Shown here one piece after another: positions 19,796 to 28,405 of a stretch of DNA of 40,802 bases. This stretch comes from Cupriavidus sp. UYMMa02A. Lineage in GTDB: Bacteria > Pseudomonadota > Gammaproteobacteria > Burkholderiales > Burkholderiaceae. The position numbers and the translations under genes were made by a program. The DNA is taken from the NCBI GenBank assembly GCA_001725945.1, contig LRMT01000276.1, forward strand, positions 1 through 40,802, written 5' to 3'. The notes under the pieces were generated by a model. It did no database searches, was not told the DNA's origin, and saw nothing but the letters and a program-made list of their open reading frames with translations. Numbering within the stretch: the stretch's first letter is position 1; every line of letters begins with the position of its first letter.

Positions 19796-20827
19796 GTGCT
19801 CAACGCGCTCTACCCCCTGCTCCGCCCCGCCCTGTTCTCGATGGACGCGGAGGACGCCCACCACTTCACGCTGAACAACCTGCTGCGCGCGCAGCGCCTC
19901 GGCCTGTCCGGCTGCATCGGCAACCGCATCGCGGAGGATCCGCGCACGGTCATGGGCGTGCGCTTCCCCAACCGGTGGGCCTGGCCGCCGGCCTGGACAA
20001 GGACGGCTCCTATATCGACGGGCTGGCGGCGTTCGGCTTCGGCTTCATCGAGGTGGGCACGGTCACGCCACGCGCCCAGCCCGGCAACCCGCGTCCGCGC
20101 ATGTTCCGGCTGCCGCAGGCCGATGCGCTGATCAACCGCATGGGCTTCAACAACGGCGGTGTCGATGCGTTTATCGCCAACGTCACGGCATCGCGCTGGA
20201 AGGCCGAAGGCGGCGTGCTTGGCCTGAATATCGGCAAGAACGCGGACACGCCGATCGAGCGCGCCGCGGATGACTACCTGTACTGCCTCGAGCGCGTCTA
20301 TCCGCATGCGAGCTACGTAACGGTCAATATCTCGTCGCCGAATACCAAGAACCTGCGCCAGCTCCAGGCGCCAGCGAACTCGACAGCCTGCTGTCGACGC
20401 TCAAGACCGCCCAGCGGCGCCTGGCCGACCAGCACAAGCGCTATGTGCCGGTGGCGCTGAAGATCGCGCCGGACCTCGACGCCGACCAGATCGGCAATAT
20501 CGGCGACGCCTGGTACGCCACAAGATCGATGGCGTGATCGCCACCAACACCACGATCTCGCGCGACGCCGTGAAGGGCCTGCCCCACGCGGAAGAAGCCG
20601 GCGGCCTGTCGGGCCGGCCGGTGTTCGAGCAGTCGACGCACGTGGTGCGCGCGCTGCGCCAGGTAGTCGGCGATGCCGTGCCAATCATCGGCGTGGGCGG
20701 CATCTTCAGCGGCGCCGACGCGCGCGCCAAGATCGATGCCGGCGCGAAGCTCGTGCAGGTCTACAGCGGCCTGATCTACCGCGGCCCGACGCTGGTGCGC
20801 GATTGCGCCGCCGCGCTGCGTGCCTGA
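19796..20827 (+). CDS. pyrD: dihydroorotate dehydrogenase, class 2 (three frameshifts)
   Basis: Membrane-associated FMN enzyme of pyrimidine synthesis that passes electrons to quinone. It starts at GTG 19796 (VLNALYPLLRPALFSMDAED), with the N-terminal membrane helices of class 2 enzymes. Later come LAAGLDKDG, GFIEVGTVTPRAQPGNPRPR, NRMGFNNGG, VTVNISSPNTKNLR and the FMN-phosphate segment IIGVGGIFSGADARAK. Three single losses break it, near 19972 (CCCGG read as CCGG), 20367 (GGCGCC read as GCGCC) and 20510 (GCCCTGG read as GCCTGG). Because they add up to three, the ends share a frame. The corrected length is 344 residues (E. coli PyrD is 336). Confidence 0.96.
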
Positions 20828-20972
20828 TTCCGCCCCGCAAGTCACCATCGTCGGCGCCACTTCGCTGGATCAATTACGCGAGAACATCGATGCGTAGCAG
20901 ACGCAATTGCATGAAGACGTGATTGCCGCAATCGGGGTAATCCACAAACAAATCTGCAATCCCGCGCAATAA
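20823..20972 (+). pseudogene. 3' relic of an aldo/keto reductase gene
   Basis: One frame overlapping the pyrD end reads APQVTIVGATSLDQLRENID, then A, an in-frame TAG at 20895, then QTQLHEDVIAAIGVIHK and QICNPAQ before TAA at 20970. This is the recognisable C-terminus of Tas/YajO-like aldo/keto reductases, which end with a (T/P)xxxxGAT...QL.ENI segment, a helix with VIAAI and a closing NPAQ. Nothing upstream codes for the rest of the enzyme, because that DNA is pyrD. The piece is therefore a stranded gene end, further broken by the stop. Confidence 0.65.
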
Positions 20973-21245
20973 TCTGCGCCCCGATGGCCAATAACGGGGC
21001 TACGGCAGCATTGGATGCCCCGCATTCCCTCTCAGACTTCGCATTTCGTGCGCGAGAAGTGGTATCCTCGCAGGCTTATCGCTGTCGTACCCCGCCGCGC
21101 AGGCGCGCACTTCCATCAGCCGCCGGAAGTGCTGCACACGTCACGGATCGGCATTGGCACCCCCCGCCACGCCAGGACAGCGAGACCAAGCTTGTGCGCG
21201 GCCGTACCATCCAGAACCGAGTCACTCGGAGGAGAACAGATCAAA
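20973..21245 (+). promoter_or_regulatory. leader of the TrpXYZ-type transporter operon
   Basis: No gene is supported here. GCCCCGATGGCCAATAACGGGGC (20978-21000) can fold into a small hairpin. A possible -10 (TATCCT, about 21062-21067) precedes a 180-base leader, and a strong GGAGGAG ribosome binding site stands about 11 bases before the ATG at 21246. I found no convincing riboswitch or short tryptophan-rich leader peptide. Confidence 0.4.
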
Positions 21246-22214
21246 ATGAAGGGTCTCAAGGCAACCAAGTCCATCCTCGGCGGCGCAGTCGCGCTGGCAT
21301 TGCTGTGCGGCGGCGCCGTGCACGCCCAGACCGTCAAGGTCCTGTCGATCGTGGACCACCCCGCGCTGGATGCCATCCGCGATGGCGTGCGCGAGGAGCT
21401 GAAGGCCGCCGGCTATGACGCCGACAAGAACCTGAAGTGGGAATACCAGAGCGCGCAGGGCAACACCGGCACCGCCGCCCAGATCGCCCGCAAGTTCGTC
21501 GGCGACAACCCGAACGCGATCGTCGCCATTGCCACGCCGTCGGCCCAGGCCGTGGTCGCTGCCACCAAGACCGTGCCCGTGGTGTACTCGGGCGTGACCG
21601 ATCCGGTCGCCGCGCAACTGGTCAAGAGCTGGGCACCGTCGGGCACCAACGTGACCGGCGTGTCGGACAAGCTGCCGCTGGACAAGCAGGTCGCCCTGAT
21701 CAAGCGCGTGGTGCCGAATGCCAAGACCGTCGGCATGGTCTACAACCCGGGCGAAGCCAACTCGGTCGTGGTAGTCAAAGAACTGAAGGAACTGCTGGCC
21801 AAGCAGGGCATGACCCTGAAGGAAGCCGCCGCCCCGCGTACGGTTGACATCGGCGCCGCCGCCAAGAGCCTGGCCGGCAAGGTGGACGTGATCTACACCA
21901 ACACCGACAACAACGTGGTTTCGGCCTACGAAGCGCTGGTCAAGGTCGCCAACGAATCCAAGATTCCGCTGATCGCCGCCGACACCGACAGCGTCAAGCG
22001 TGGCGCCATCGCCGCCCTGGGCATCAACTACCTGGATCTGGGCCACCAGACCGGCAAGGTCGTGGTGCGCATCCTGAAGGGTGAGAAGCCGGGCGCGATC
22101 GCCTCCGAGACCAGCAGCAACCTGGAACTGTTCGTGAACACCGGCGCCGCGCAGAAGCAAGGCGTGACGCTGTCGCCGGACCTGGTCAAGGAAGCCAAGA
22201 CCGTCATCAAGTAA
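21246..22214 (+). CDS. periplasmic binding protein, TrpX/ABC-sub-bind family
   Basis: Intact 322-residue binding protein. A signal peptide (MKGLKATKSILGGAVALAL to VHAQ) is followed by TVKVLSIVDHPALDAIRDGV, the typical start of the ABC-sub-bind (YtpX/TrpX) family. Later come VAIATPSAQAVVAATKTVPV, VYSGVTDPVAAQLV and IPLIAADTDSVKRGAIAALG. The family imports tryptophan, tyrosine or other small amino-acid-like ligands, so the ligand is uncertain. It is the first gene of a three-gene operon with permease and ATPase, separated from the permease by a hairpin that could raise the amount of binding protein. Confidence 0.93.
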   Translation: MKGLKATKSILGGAVALALLCGGAVHAQTVKVLSIVDHPALDAIRDGVREELKAAGYDADKNLKWEYQSAQGNTGTAAQIARKFVGDNPNAIVAIATPSAQAVVAATKTVPVVYSGVTDPVAAQLVKSWAPSGTNVTGVSDKLPLDKQVALIKRVVPNAKTVGMVYNPGEANSVVVVKELKELLAKQGMTLKEAAAPRTVDIGAAAKSLAGKVDVIYTNTDNNVVSAYEALVKVANESKIPLIAADTDSVKRGAIAALGINYLDLGHQTGKVVVRILKGEKPGAIASETSSNLELFVNTGAAQKQGVTLSPDLVKEAKTVIK

Positions 22215-22232
22215 GCAGAAAGTCTGACCAGC

Positions 22233-22255
22233 GCCGTCCGTGCCAAGCGGACGGC
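22233..22255 (+). terminator. intra-operon hairpin between binding protein and permease
   Basis: GCCGTCCG (22233-22240) pairs perfectly with CGGACGGC (22248-22255) around a 7-base loop, 19 bases after the binding-protein stop. There is no T run, so it is more likely an mRNA-stabilising or partial-attenuation element than a full terminator. Confidence 0.6.
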
Positions 22256-22368
22256 CGCGCGTCCCCTACAGTACAAGATCCGGATCGCCCTACCCGGCCG
22301 CCCCTGAACGAGACGGCGAGCCGACCGACCTTACCCGGGCGGGCCGCGCCAGCTGTCAAGGATTCACC

Positions 22369-23263
22369 ATGTCCCTCTTTTCCCTTCTGGGTGCCCTGGA
22401 GATCGGCCTGATCTTCAGCCTGGTCGCCCTCGGGGTGCTGATTTCCTTCCGCATCCTCAATTTTCCCGACCTGACCGTTGACGGCAGCTTCCCGCTGGGC
22501 GCGCCGTCGCCGCGACGCTGATCTCCGCCGGTCAGGACCCGTTGTTGCGACCGCCGCAGCCATCGTCGCCGGCGCCGCCGCCGGCCTCATCACCGGCTGG
22601 CTCAATGTGCGGCTCAAGATCATGGACCTGCTCGCCAGTATCCTGATGATGATCGCGCTGTACTCGGTCAACCTGCGCATCATGGGCCGCCCCAATGTGC
22701 CGCTGATCACGGAGCCGACGCTGTTCACCATCCTGCAGCCCGAGTGGATGCCCGACTATGTGCTGCGCCCGTTGGTGCTGTTCATCGTGGTGGTGATCGC
22801 CAAGATCGGCCTGGACTGGTTCTTCTCGTCGCAGCTTGGCCTGGCCATGCGTGCCACCGGCGCCAATCCCCGCATGGCGCGCTCCCAGGGCATCGCCACC
22901 GGCCGCGCCACGCTGGCCGGCATGGCCCTGTCCAACGGTCTCGTGGCACTGGCCGGCGCGCTGTTCGCGCAGACCCAGGGCGGCTCTGATATCTCGATGG
23001 GCATCGGCACCATCGTGATCGGCCTGGCCGCCGTGATCATCGGCGAAAGCATCCTGCCGGCACGCCGCCTGGTGTGGACCACGCTCGCCGTGGTGCTGGG
23101 CGCCATCCTGTATCGCTTCTTCATCGCGCTGGCGCTGAACAGCGACTTCATCGGCCTCAAGGCGCAGGACCTGAACCTGGTCACGGCCGCGCTGGTGACG
23201 ATCGCTCTGGTGCTGCCCGCCACCCGCAAGAAGCTGTTTGCCCGCAAGAACGGAGGTGCCTGA
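22369..23263 (+). CDS. ABC transporter permease, TrpY-like (two frameshifts)
   Basis: Inner-membrane permease with about eight hydrophobic segments. It opens MSLFSLLGALEIGLIFSLVA and later shows LTVDGSFPLGA, FSSQLGLAMRATGANPRMA and GTIVIGLAAVIIGESILPAR, the typical loops of the CmpB/TrpY permease family that works with ABC-sub-bind proteins. The frame slips near 22502 (GCGGCCG read as GCGCCG) and near 22543 (TTGGTT read as TTGTT), which restores AAVAATLISAGQDPLVATAA. The corrected length is 298 residues. Its stop lies one base before the ATPase start, with GGAGG upstream of that start. Confidence 0.93.
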
Positions 23264-23264
23264 G

Positions 23265-24058
23265 ATGCTGCGCGCACAAGACCTGAAGCTCACCTTCAAC
23301 CCTGGCACCCCGATCGAGACCCGCGCGCTGCGCGGCCTGAGCCTGGAAATCCCCAGCGGCCAGTTCGTGGCCGTGATCGGCTCCAACGGCGCCGGCAAGT
23401 CGACCTTCCTGAACGCCATCAGCGGCGACCAGATGGTCGACTCGGGCAGCATCACGATCGATGAAACGGACGTGACGCGCAAGCCCGCATGGGATCGCGC
23501 GCACCTGGTCGCACGCGTGTTCCAGGACCCGATGGCCGGCACCTGCGAGGCGCTGACGATCGAGGAAAACATGGCGCTGGCGATGGCCCGTGGCGCGAAG
23601 CGCGGCTTCCGCCCGGCGCTGAACCGCGGCTCGCGCGAACTGTTCCGCGAAAAGCTGCGCCTGCTGAACCTGGGTCTGGAAAACCGCTTGACCGACCGCA
23701 TCGGCCTGCTCTCCGGCGGCCAGCGCCAGGCCGTGAGCCTGCTGATGGCATCGCTGCAGCCGTCGCGCATCCTGCTGCTCGACGAGCACACCGCCGCGCT
23801 GGACCCGAAGACCGCCGCGTTCGTTCTGGAACTGACCGCGCGCATCGTCGAGGAAAGCAAGCTGACCACGATGATGGTCACGCACAGCATGCGCCAGGCA
23901 TTGGACTACGGCCAGCGCACGGTGATGCTGCACCAGGGCAGGTGGTGCTGGACGTGTCCGGCGACAAGCGCAAGGGGCTCGATGTGCCGGATCTGCTGCG
24001 CATGTTCGAACAGACGCGGCATGAGCAGCTGGATGATGATGCGCTGCTGCTGGGCTAA
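23265..24058 (+). CDS. ABC transporter ATPase, TrpZ-like (one frameshift)
   Basis: ATP-binding subunit of the operon. It shows Walker A GSNGAGKST, the Q-loop VFQDPMAGTCEALT, signature LLSGGQRQAVSLLMA, Walker B ILLLDEHTAALDP and the switch histidine in MMVTHSMRQAL. Near 23939 GGCCAG is read as GGCAG. Restoring one C joins MLHQG to QVVLDVSGDKRKGLDVPDLL and gives 264 residues. It is the last gene of the operon, with a strong terminator directly behind. Confidence 0.94.
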
Positions 24059-24074
24059 TCCTCGGTAGCGCCAT

Positions 24075-24110
24075 GAAGAAAGGGAGCCTTGCAGCTCCCT
24101 TTCTTCTTTC
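24075..24110 (+). terminator. rho-independent terminator of the TrpXYZ-type operon
   Basis: GAAGAAAGGGAGC (24075-24087) and GCTCCCTTTCTTC (24094-24106) form a perfect 13-bp stem with a 6-base loop, followed by TTTC. It can also act on the convergent lut transcript, whose last gene ends at 24113. Confidence 0.9.
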
Positions 24111-24112
24111 TG

Positions 24113-24382
24113 TCAGACCGTAGCAGCCTTATCCAGCCACCGCCCAAGCTGATCCGTCACCGCCGTACTCGAGAACGAGCAGCTATCCTGCGCGAACACC
24201 GCCGACATCTCCAACCTGCGCAGCAGCTCTTCCATCGCCTGACCGAAAACCGGCGGCAACGTCAGCGCGGGCTCTGCTTCGCGCCACGCTTTCACGAGTT
24301 CAGCCGCGGGCAGCGCGCCGCCGGTGTGCTGCTCCAGTGCCGTGCGCATGCGCGCCAGCGTATCCGTATTGGCGCCGCTCAT
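24113..24382 (-). CDS. small hypothetical protein coupled to lutB
   Basis: An 89-residue protein starting MSGANTDTLARMRTALEQHT. Its ATG overlaps the lutB stop as ATGA, which argues that it is a real, co-translated gene. It is rich in leucine and alanine helices (PPVFGQAMEELLRRLEM) and contains FAQDSCSFSSTAVTDQLGRW. It occupies the place where lutC is often found but is less than half the length of LutC and shows none of its LUD-domain features. I do not recognise the family. A partner or assembly role in the lactate-oxidising complex is only suggested by position. Confidence 0.7.
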   Translation of the reverse strand: MSGANTDTLARMRTALEQHTGGALPAAELVKAWREAEPALTLPPVFGQAMEELLRRLEMSAVFAQDSCSFSSTAVTDQLGRWLDKAATV

Positions 24383-25790
24383 GTGCGTGCCCTCCTTTCC
24401 TTGTATAGCTCGCGGAACGTGCGTCCCGACGGTGCGGGCATGTCCCGCGTCTGGGTCCAGCCCTTGCCCGCCATGGGCAGGTTCGCGATCAGCCGGTTGC
24501 TGCCGCCCATGCGCGCGAGCACCCGCGCGCCGAGGCGGCTGGCCAGTGCATAGAGTGCCGGGCGCCGGGCCACGAAGCCCCACGCTTGCAGTGCAAAGCG
24601 CTCCTGCCATGGCCGCAGGCCACGCTCCATCTGTTTCTCGCGCAACTTGCGCAGCAGGTCCGACAGCGGGATCGATGCCGGGCATACGCGGTTGCACTCG
24701 CCGCACATCGTGGCCGCCTGCGGCAGGTCCATGGCATTGGCAAGACCCACGAAGCTAGGGGTCAGCACGCTGCCCATCGGCCCCGGATAGACCCAGCCAT
24801 AAGCATGGCCGCCGATCTTCTGGTAGACCGGGCAATGGTTCATGCACGCGCCGCAGCGGATGCAGCGCAGCATCTCCTGGAACTCGCCACCGATCAGGCC
24901 GCTGCGGCCACCGTCGACGAGCACGAAATACATATGCTCGGGACCATCGCGCTCGCCTTCGGCACGTGGGCCGGTCAGCAGGGAGAAATAGTTCGAGATG
25001 GCCTGTCCCGTCGCCGAGCGCGGCAGCAGCCGCATGACGGTTGCCAGGTCTTCCAGCGTCGGCAGCACCTTCTCGATGCCGGTCACGGCCACGTGTACGC
25101 GCGGCATCACCGTGCACATGCCCTCGTTGCCTTCGTTGGTGACGACCGCCACCGAACCAGTCTCGGCGATGATGAAGTTGCCACCGGTCACGCCCATGTC
25201 GGCGGACAGGAATTCGGGGCGTAGCACCTCGCGCGCTTCGCGCGTCATCTCGGGGATATCGGTCAGGCGCGGCTTGTGGTGGACCTTTGCAAACAGGTCT
25301 GCGATCTCGTCCTTGTCCTTGTGCACCACCGGCGCAATGATGTGCGACGGCGGTTCCGAGTCGTTGATCTGCAGGATGTACTCGCCGAGATCGGTCTCGA
25401 TGCTCTGCACACCCATCTCGCCGAGCACCTGGTTGAGCCGCATTTCCTCGGTCACCATCGACTTGCTCTTGATGACCTTCTTTACGCCGTGCTTCTGGGC
25501 GATCTCCGCGACCAGGCGCGCCGCGTCGGCCGTGCTTTCGGCAAACAGCACCGTGGCGCCGCGCGCGTGGCGTTTTCCTCGAATGTGGCCAGCCATACGT
25601 CGAGGTTTTCCAGCGCGCGATTGCGCCGTTCCTTGAGCGCGGCACGCGTAGCGTCGAAATCGATGTCGCGGATCGCGTCCGCGCGCGCCGTGACGAACTT
25701 GGTGGAGAGCTTCTTGAGGTTCTGCTGCAGGCGCTGGTCAGCCAGCTTCTGGCCGGCGCGTGCCTTGAATTCCATGCTGTGGACTTGCAT
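24379..25790 (-). CDS. lutB: LutB-type iron-sulfur protein of lactate oxidation (one frameshift)
   Basis: Iron-sulfur subunit of the LutABC/LldEFG-type complex that oxidises lactate or other 2-hydroxyacids. The protein begins MQVHSMEFKARAGQKLADQR. It has an N-terminal LUD region (VKKVIKSKSMVTEEMRLN, GNFIIAETGSVAVVTNEGN) and two [4Fe-4S] motifs, CIRCGACMNHCPVYQ near residue 307 and CGECNRVCPASIPL near residue 361. The frame slips near 25559-25567 in an alternating GC run, between FEENATRA and GATVLFAESTADAARLV. Restoring one base gives 470 residues, the normal length. It lies 17 bases behind lutA and overlaps the next small gene. Confidence 0.94.
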
Positions 25791-25807
25791 CGTCGCGTCT
25801 CCGGTGT

Positions 25808-26533
25808 TCAGGCGTCGCCAGCCAGAACCTGCGCGATATGCAGTACGCGCGTCTGCGTATCGCCGCTGCGGCGCAGGCGGCCTTCAATATTGAGCATGCA
25901 ACCGAGGTCGCCCAGCACCACCGCATCGGCACCGCTGGCCTTGATGTTCGCGCACTTCTCGTCGACGATGGCCGTCGAAATATTGCCGTACTTGACCGAG
26001 AAGGTCCCGCCGAAACCGCAGCAAGCCTCGCAGTCCTTCATCTCCGTGAGCTGCACGCCGGGCAGCCGCCCGAGCAACTCGCGCGGCTGCGCCTTGACGC
26101 CCAGTTCTCGCAGGCCCGAGCATGAATCGTGGTAGGTGATATGGCCGGCAAAATTCGAATCGACGTGATCGATCTTCGCAACGTTGACGAGGAAATCGGT
26201 CAGCTCGAACACGCGTTCGCGCAGGCGTTCGTAACGGCCGTTGAGTTCCGGATCGTCGCGCAGTAGGTCTGCATAGTGGTGACGGATCATCCCGCCGCAA
26301 CTGCCGGACGGCACCACCACGTAGTCGAACATCTCGAATTCGCGCAGGAATTTCTCGGCCAGGTCGCGCGACACGGCGCGCTCGCCCGAGTTGTAGGCCG
26401 GCTGGCCGCAGCAGGTCTGGGCCTCGGGCACCATCACCTCATAGCCGGCGCCTTCGAGCAGTTTCAGCACGGAGAAGCCGATCTCCGGGCGCATGAGGTC
26501 CACCAGGCAGGTGGCGAACAGGCCGACTCGCAT
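25808..26533 (-). CDS. lutA: LutA-type CCG-domain protein of lactate oxidation
   Basis: Intact protein of 241 residues beginning MRVGLFATCLVDLMRPEIGF. It has two CCG (heterodisulfide-reductase-like) repeats: AQTCCGQPAYNSGE with VVVPSGSCGGMIRHHY in the first half, and HDSCSGLRELGVKAQ with MKDCEACCGFGGTFS in the second. These cysteine sets bind an iron-sulfur centre. It is the first gene of the minus-strand lut operon and diverges from the IclR regulator at 26761, which probably controls it. Confidence 0.95.
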   Translation of the reverse strand: MRVGLFATCLVDLMRPEIGFSVLKLLEGAGYEVMVPEAQTCCGQPAYNSGERAVSRDLAEKFLREFEMFDYVVVPSGSCGGMIRHHYADLLRDDPELNGRYERLRERVFELTDFLVNVAKIDHVDSNFAGHITYHDSCSGLRELGVKAQPRELLGRLPGVQLTEMKDCEACCGFGGTFSVKYGNISTAIVDEKCANIKASGADAVVLGDLGCMLNIEGRLRRSGDTQTRVLHIAQVLAGDA

Positions 26534-26685
26534 TTGCTTTCTTTCTCCAGACCCCGAAACCCCGCAATTATGCGCGTTTGCGCCGCGAGGTGGCGCACAA
26601 ACCATTCCGGCTCGCTATGAATGCCACTCAAGCCGAACTGCCACCAGCAGACGGCTTGAATTGGAGGATTCTTGCTGGAATGTCA

Positions 26686-26722
26686 TTTCACCTATTGAAA
26701 TTTTCACGATGCGAGATAGAAT
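26686..26722 (+). promoter_or_regulatory. iclR promoter with overlapping palindrome
   Basis: TTGAAA (26695-26700) and TAGAAT (26717-26722) are 16 bases apart, a plausible promoter for the IclR gene. TTTCACCTATTGAAA (26686-26700) is an inverted repeat with 5-base arms that covers the -35. Its size fits an IclR-type operator, so it may serve autoregulation and control of the divergent lut genes. Confidence 0.55.
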
Positions 26723-26760
26723 CAGGCAAACGCTTAATTTGCCGCACGGCAACATTTCCT

Positions 26761-27549
26761 ATGTCAGACGCAGACAAGTCACCTGGAAAGACCTCGATCC
26801 AGGTCATTGAACGCATGATGACGCTGCTGGACGCGCTCGCCCAGCACGCCGACCCGGTCAGCCTGAAGGAGCTGTCGATCGCTACCGGATTGCACCCTTC
26901 CACGGCCCACCGCATTCTCAACGACATGGTGGCGTGCCGCTTCGTCGATCGTTCCGACCCCGGCAGCTACCGGCTGGGCATGCGCCTGCTCGAACTCGGC
27001 AACCTGGTGAAGGCGCGCCTGTCGGTACGCGACGCGGCGCTCGCGCCGATGCGCGCGCTGCACCGCGTGACTGGCCAGACGGTCAACCTGTCTGTACGCC
27101 AGGGCGACGAGATCGTGTATATCGAGCGCGCCTACAGTGAGCGCTCCGGCATGCAGGTGGTGCGTGCCATTGGCGGACGTGCGCCGCTGCACCTGACCTC
27201 GGTCGGCAAGCTGTTCCTGGCCGTCGACGAGGCTACGCGCGTGCGCAGCTATGCCACGCGCACGGGCCTGGCCGGGCATACACGCACGTCGATCACCGAC
27301 CTGACCAAGCTCGAACGCGAACTCAACTGGGTGCGCACGAACGGCTACGCGCGCGACAACGAAGAGCTTGAACTGGGCGTACGCTGCATCGCCGCCGGCA
27401 TCTATGACGATTCGCGCCGCCTGGTGGCCGGCCTGTCGCTGTCGGCGCCGGCCGACCGCCTGCAGGACAGCTGGCTGCAGAACCTGAAGGACACCGCGCT
27501 GCAGATCTCGCGCGGGATGGGCTACGCAACGGAGTCCGAAGCCGCCTGA
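26761..27549 (+). CDS. IclR-family transcriptional regulator
   Basis: Intact protein of 262 residues. A winged helix-turn-helix occupies about residues 15-75 (IQVIERMMTLLDALA, LKELSIATGLHPSTAHRILN). The C-terminal effector domain includes GRAPLHLTSVGKLFLA and GYARDNEELELGVRCIAAGI, the usual IclR ligand-binding signature. I choose the ATG at 26761 because the upstream extension of the frame lies over the promoter. It diverges from lutA across 227 bases and is the obvious candidate regulator of the lut operon. The effector, perhaps a 2-hydroxyacid, is unknown. Confidence 0.93.
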   Translation: MSDADKSPGKTSIQVIERMMTLLDALAQHADPVSLKELSIATGLHPSTAHRILNDMVACRFVDRSDPGSYRLGMRLLELGNLVKARLSVRDAALAPMRALHRVTGQTVNLSVRQGDEIVYIERAYSERSGMQVVRAIGGRAPLHLTSVGKLFLAVDEATRVRSYATRTGLAGHTRTSITDLTKLERELNWVRTNGYARDNEELELGVRCIAAGIYDDSRRLVAGLSLSAPADRLQDSWLQNLKDTALQISRGMGYATESEAA

Positions 27550-27660
27550 CCGGGCGCGTACCTACGGCGGCGGGCGAATCGGCGCCCTGCCGCCGGCACA
27601 ACAAAGCACGATGACAAGCTTTAAGGGTTTACCTTTAGTTTTCAGATAACCTGCAAACCC

Positions 27661-27666
27661 TATAAT
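27661..27666 (+). promoter_or_regulatory. -10 element upstream of the GntR regulator
   Basis: TATAAT lies 10 bases before the GntR start codon, so the transcript would have almost no leader. GGGTTT (27625-27630) and AAACCC (27655-27660) form a widely spaced inverted repeat around the -35 area, possibly an operator. Confidence 0.5.
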
Positions 27667-27675
27667 CTGGCGGCT

Positions 27676-28392
27676 ATGCGAACCCGCGCCATCACCCTGA
27701 CCGAACAGGTCACCCGCCAGCTACGTACCGACATCGAAAATGGGATCTATCCCGTTGGCAGCCGGCTGCAACGGGCAAACAACTCGCCGGGCAATACGGC
27801 GTCAGTGCCGCGGTGATCCGCGAGGTGACTGAGCACCTGCGCTCGCAAGGTTGGTTGAACGCGCCAGGGCGTGGGCTGCACGGTGCGGTCGCGCACGGGC
27901 TCCGCCGGCTTCCAGCTTCCGCGGGAGCCTGACCTTGGCCACACAGAGCTGGCCGACCTGTATGACCTGCGCATCGACCTGGAAAGCGCCGCCGCCGCGC
28001 TGGCCGCCGTACGGCGCAGCAGCGAAGACCTGCACAGCCTGTCCGAACTGCTGCAACGGCTCAAGGCGCATCTCTATGATGCGCAGCCGGCGGTCGACCT
28101 TGATGCCGCATTCCATATCGGCATTGCCGCCGCGACGCACAACCCGTACTACCGGCAACTGCTGCAGTACATGAACCTGCAGCTTCATCAGGCTGTCGCG
28201 GCCGCGCGCGCCAACACGCTGCAGCAAGCCCGGTTGCCCGAAGCCGTGCACGAGGAACACGAGGCCATCTTCGAAGCGATCCGCGAAGGCAATGCCGCTA
28301 CGGCGCGCGTGGCCACCATCCACCACCTGCAATGTGCCGCACAACGCCTGGGCCTGACCCTGCGCGCACGCAGCACTGCCCCCCTGCCCTGA
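27676..28392 (+). CDS. GntR-family regulator, FadR/FCD subfamily (two frameshifts)
   Basis: DNA-binding regulator. The N-terminal wHTH reads LTEQVTRQLRTDIENGIYPV, then LAGQYGVSAAVIREVTEHLR and QGVGCTV in a third frame segment. The C-terminal FCD ligand-binding domain has LADLYDLRIDLESAAAALAA, LDAAFHIGIAAATHNPYY and EEHEAIFEAIREGNAATAR. Slips occur near 27769 (CTGCCAACG read as CTGCAACG) and near 27861-27864, where a two-base GC unit is lost, so that ARQGVG is restored. The corrected length is 239 residues. It stands directly before the FAD-linked oxidase gene and probably responds to that enzyme's hydroxyacid substrate, as LldR-type regulators do (inference). Confidence 0.88.
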
Positions 28393-28405
28393 AAGCCAAC
28401 CATCC

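Noticed and set aside
21068..21245. T-box, TPP or other riboswitch, or Trp leader peptide, upstream of the TrpX-like gene
   Set aside because: I found no conserved riboswitch core and no short frame with consecutive Trp codons followed by alternative hairpins.
24113..24382. The 89-residue protein as a truncated LutC
   Set aside because: It lacks LUD-domain motifs, has its own coupled start codon and ends normally just before a terminator.
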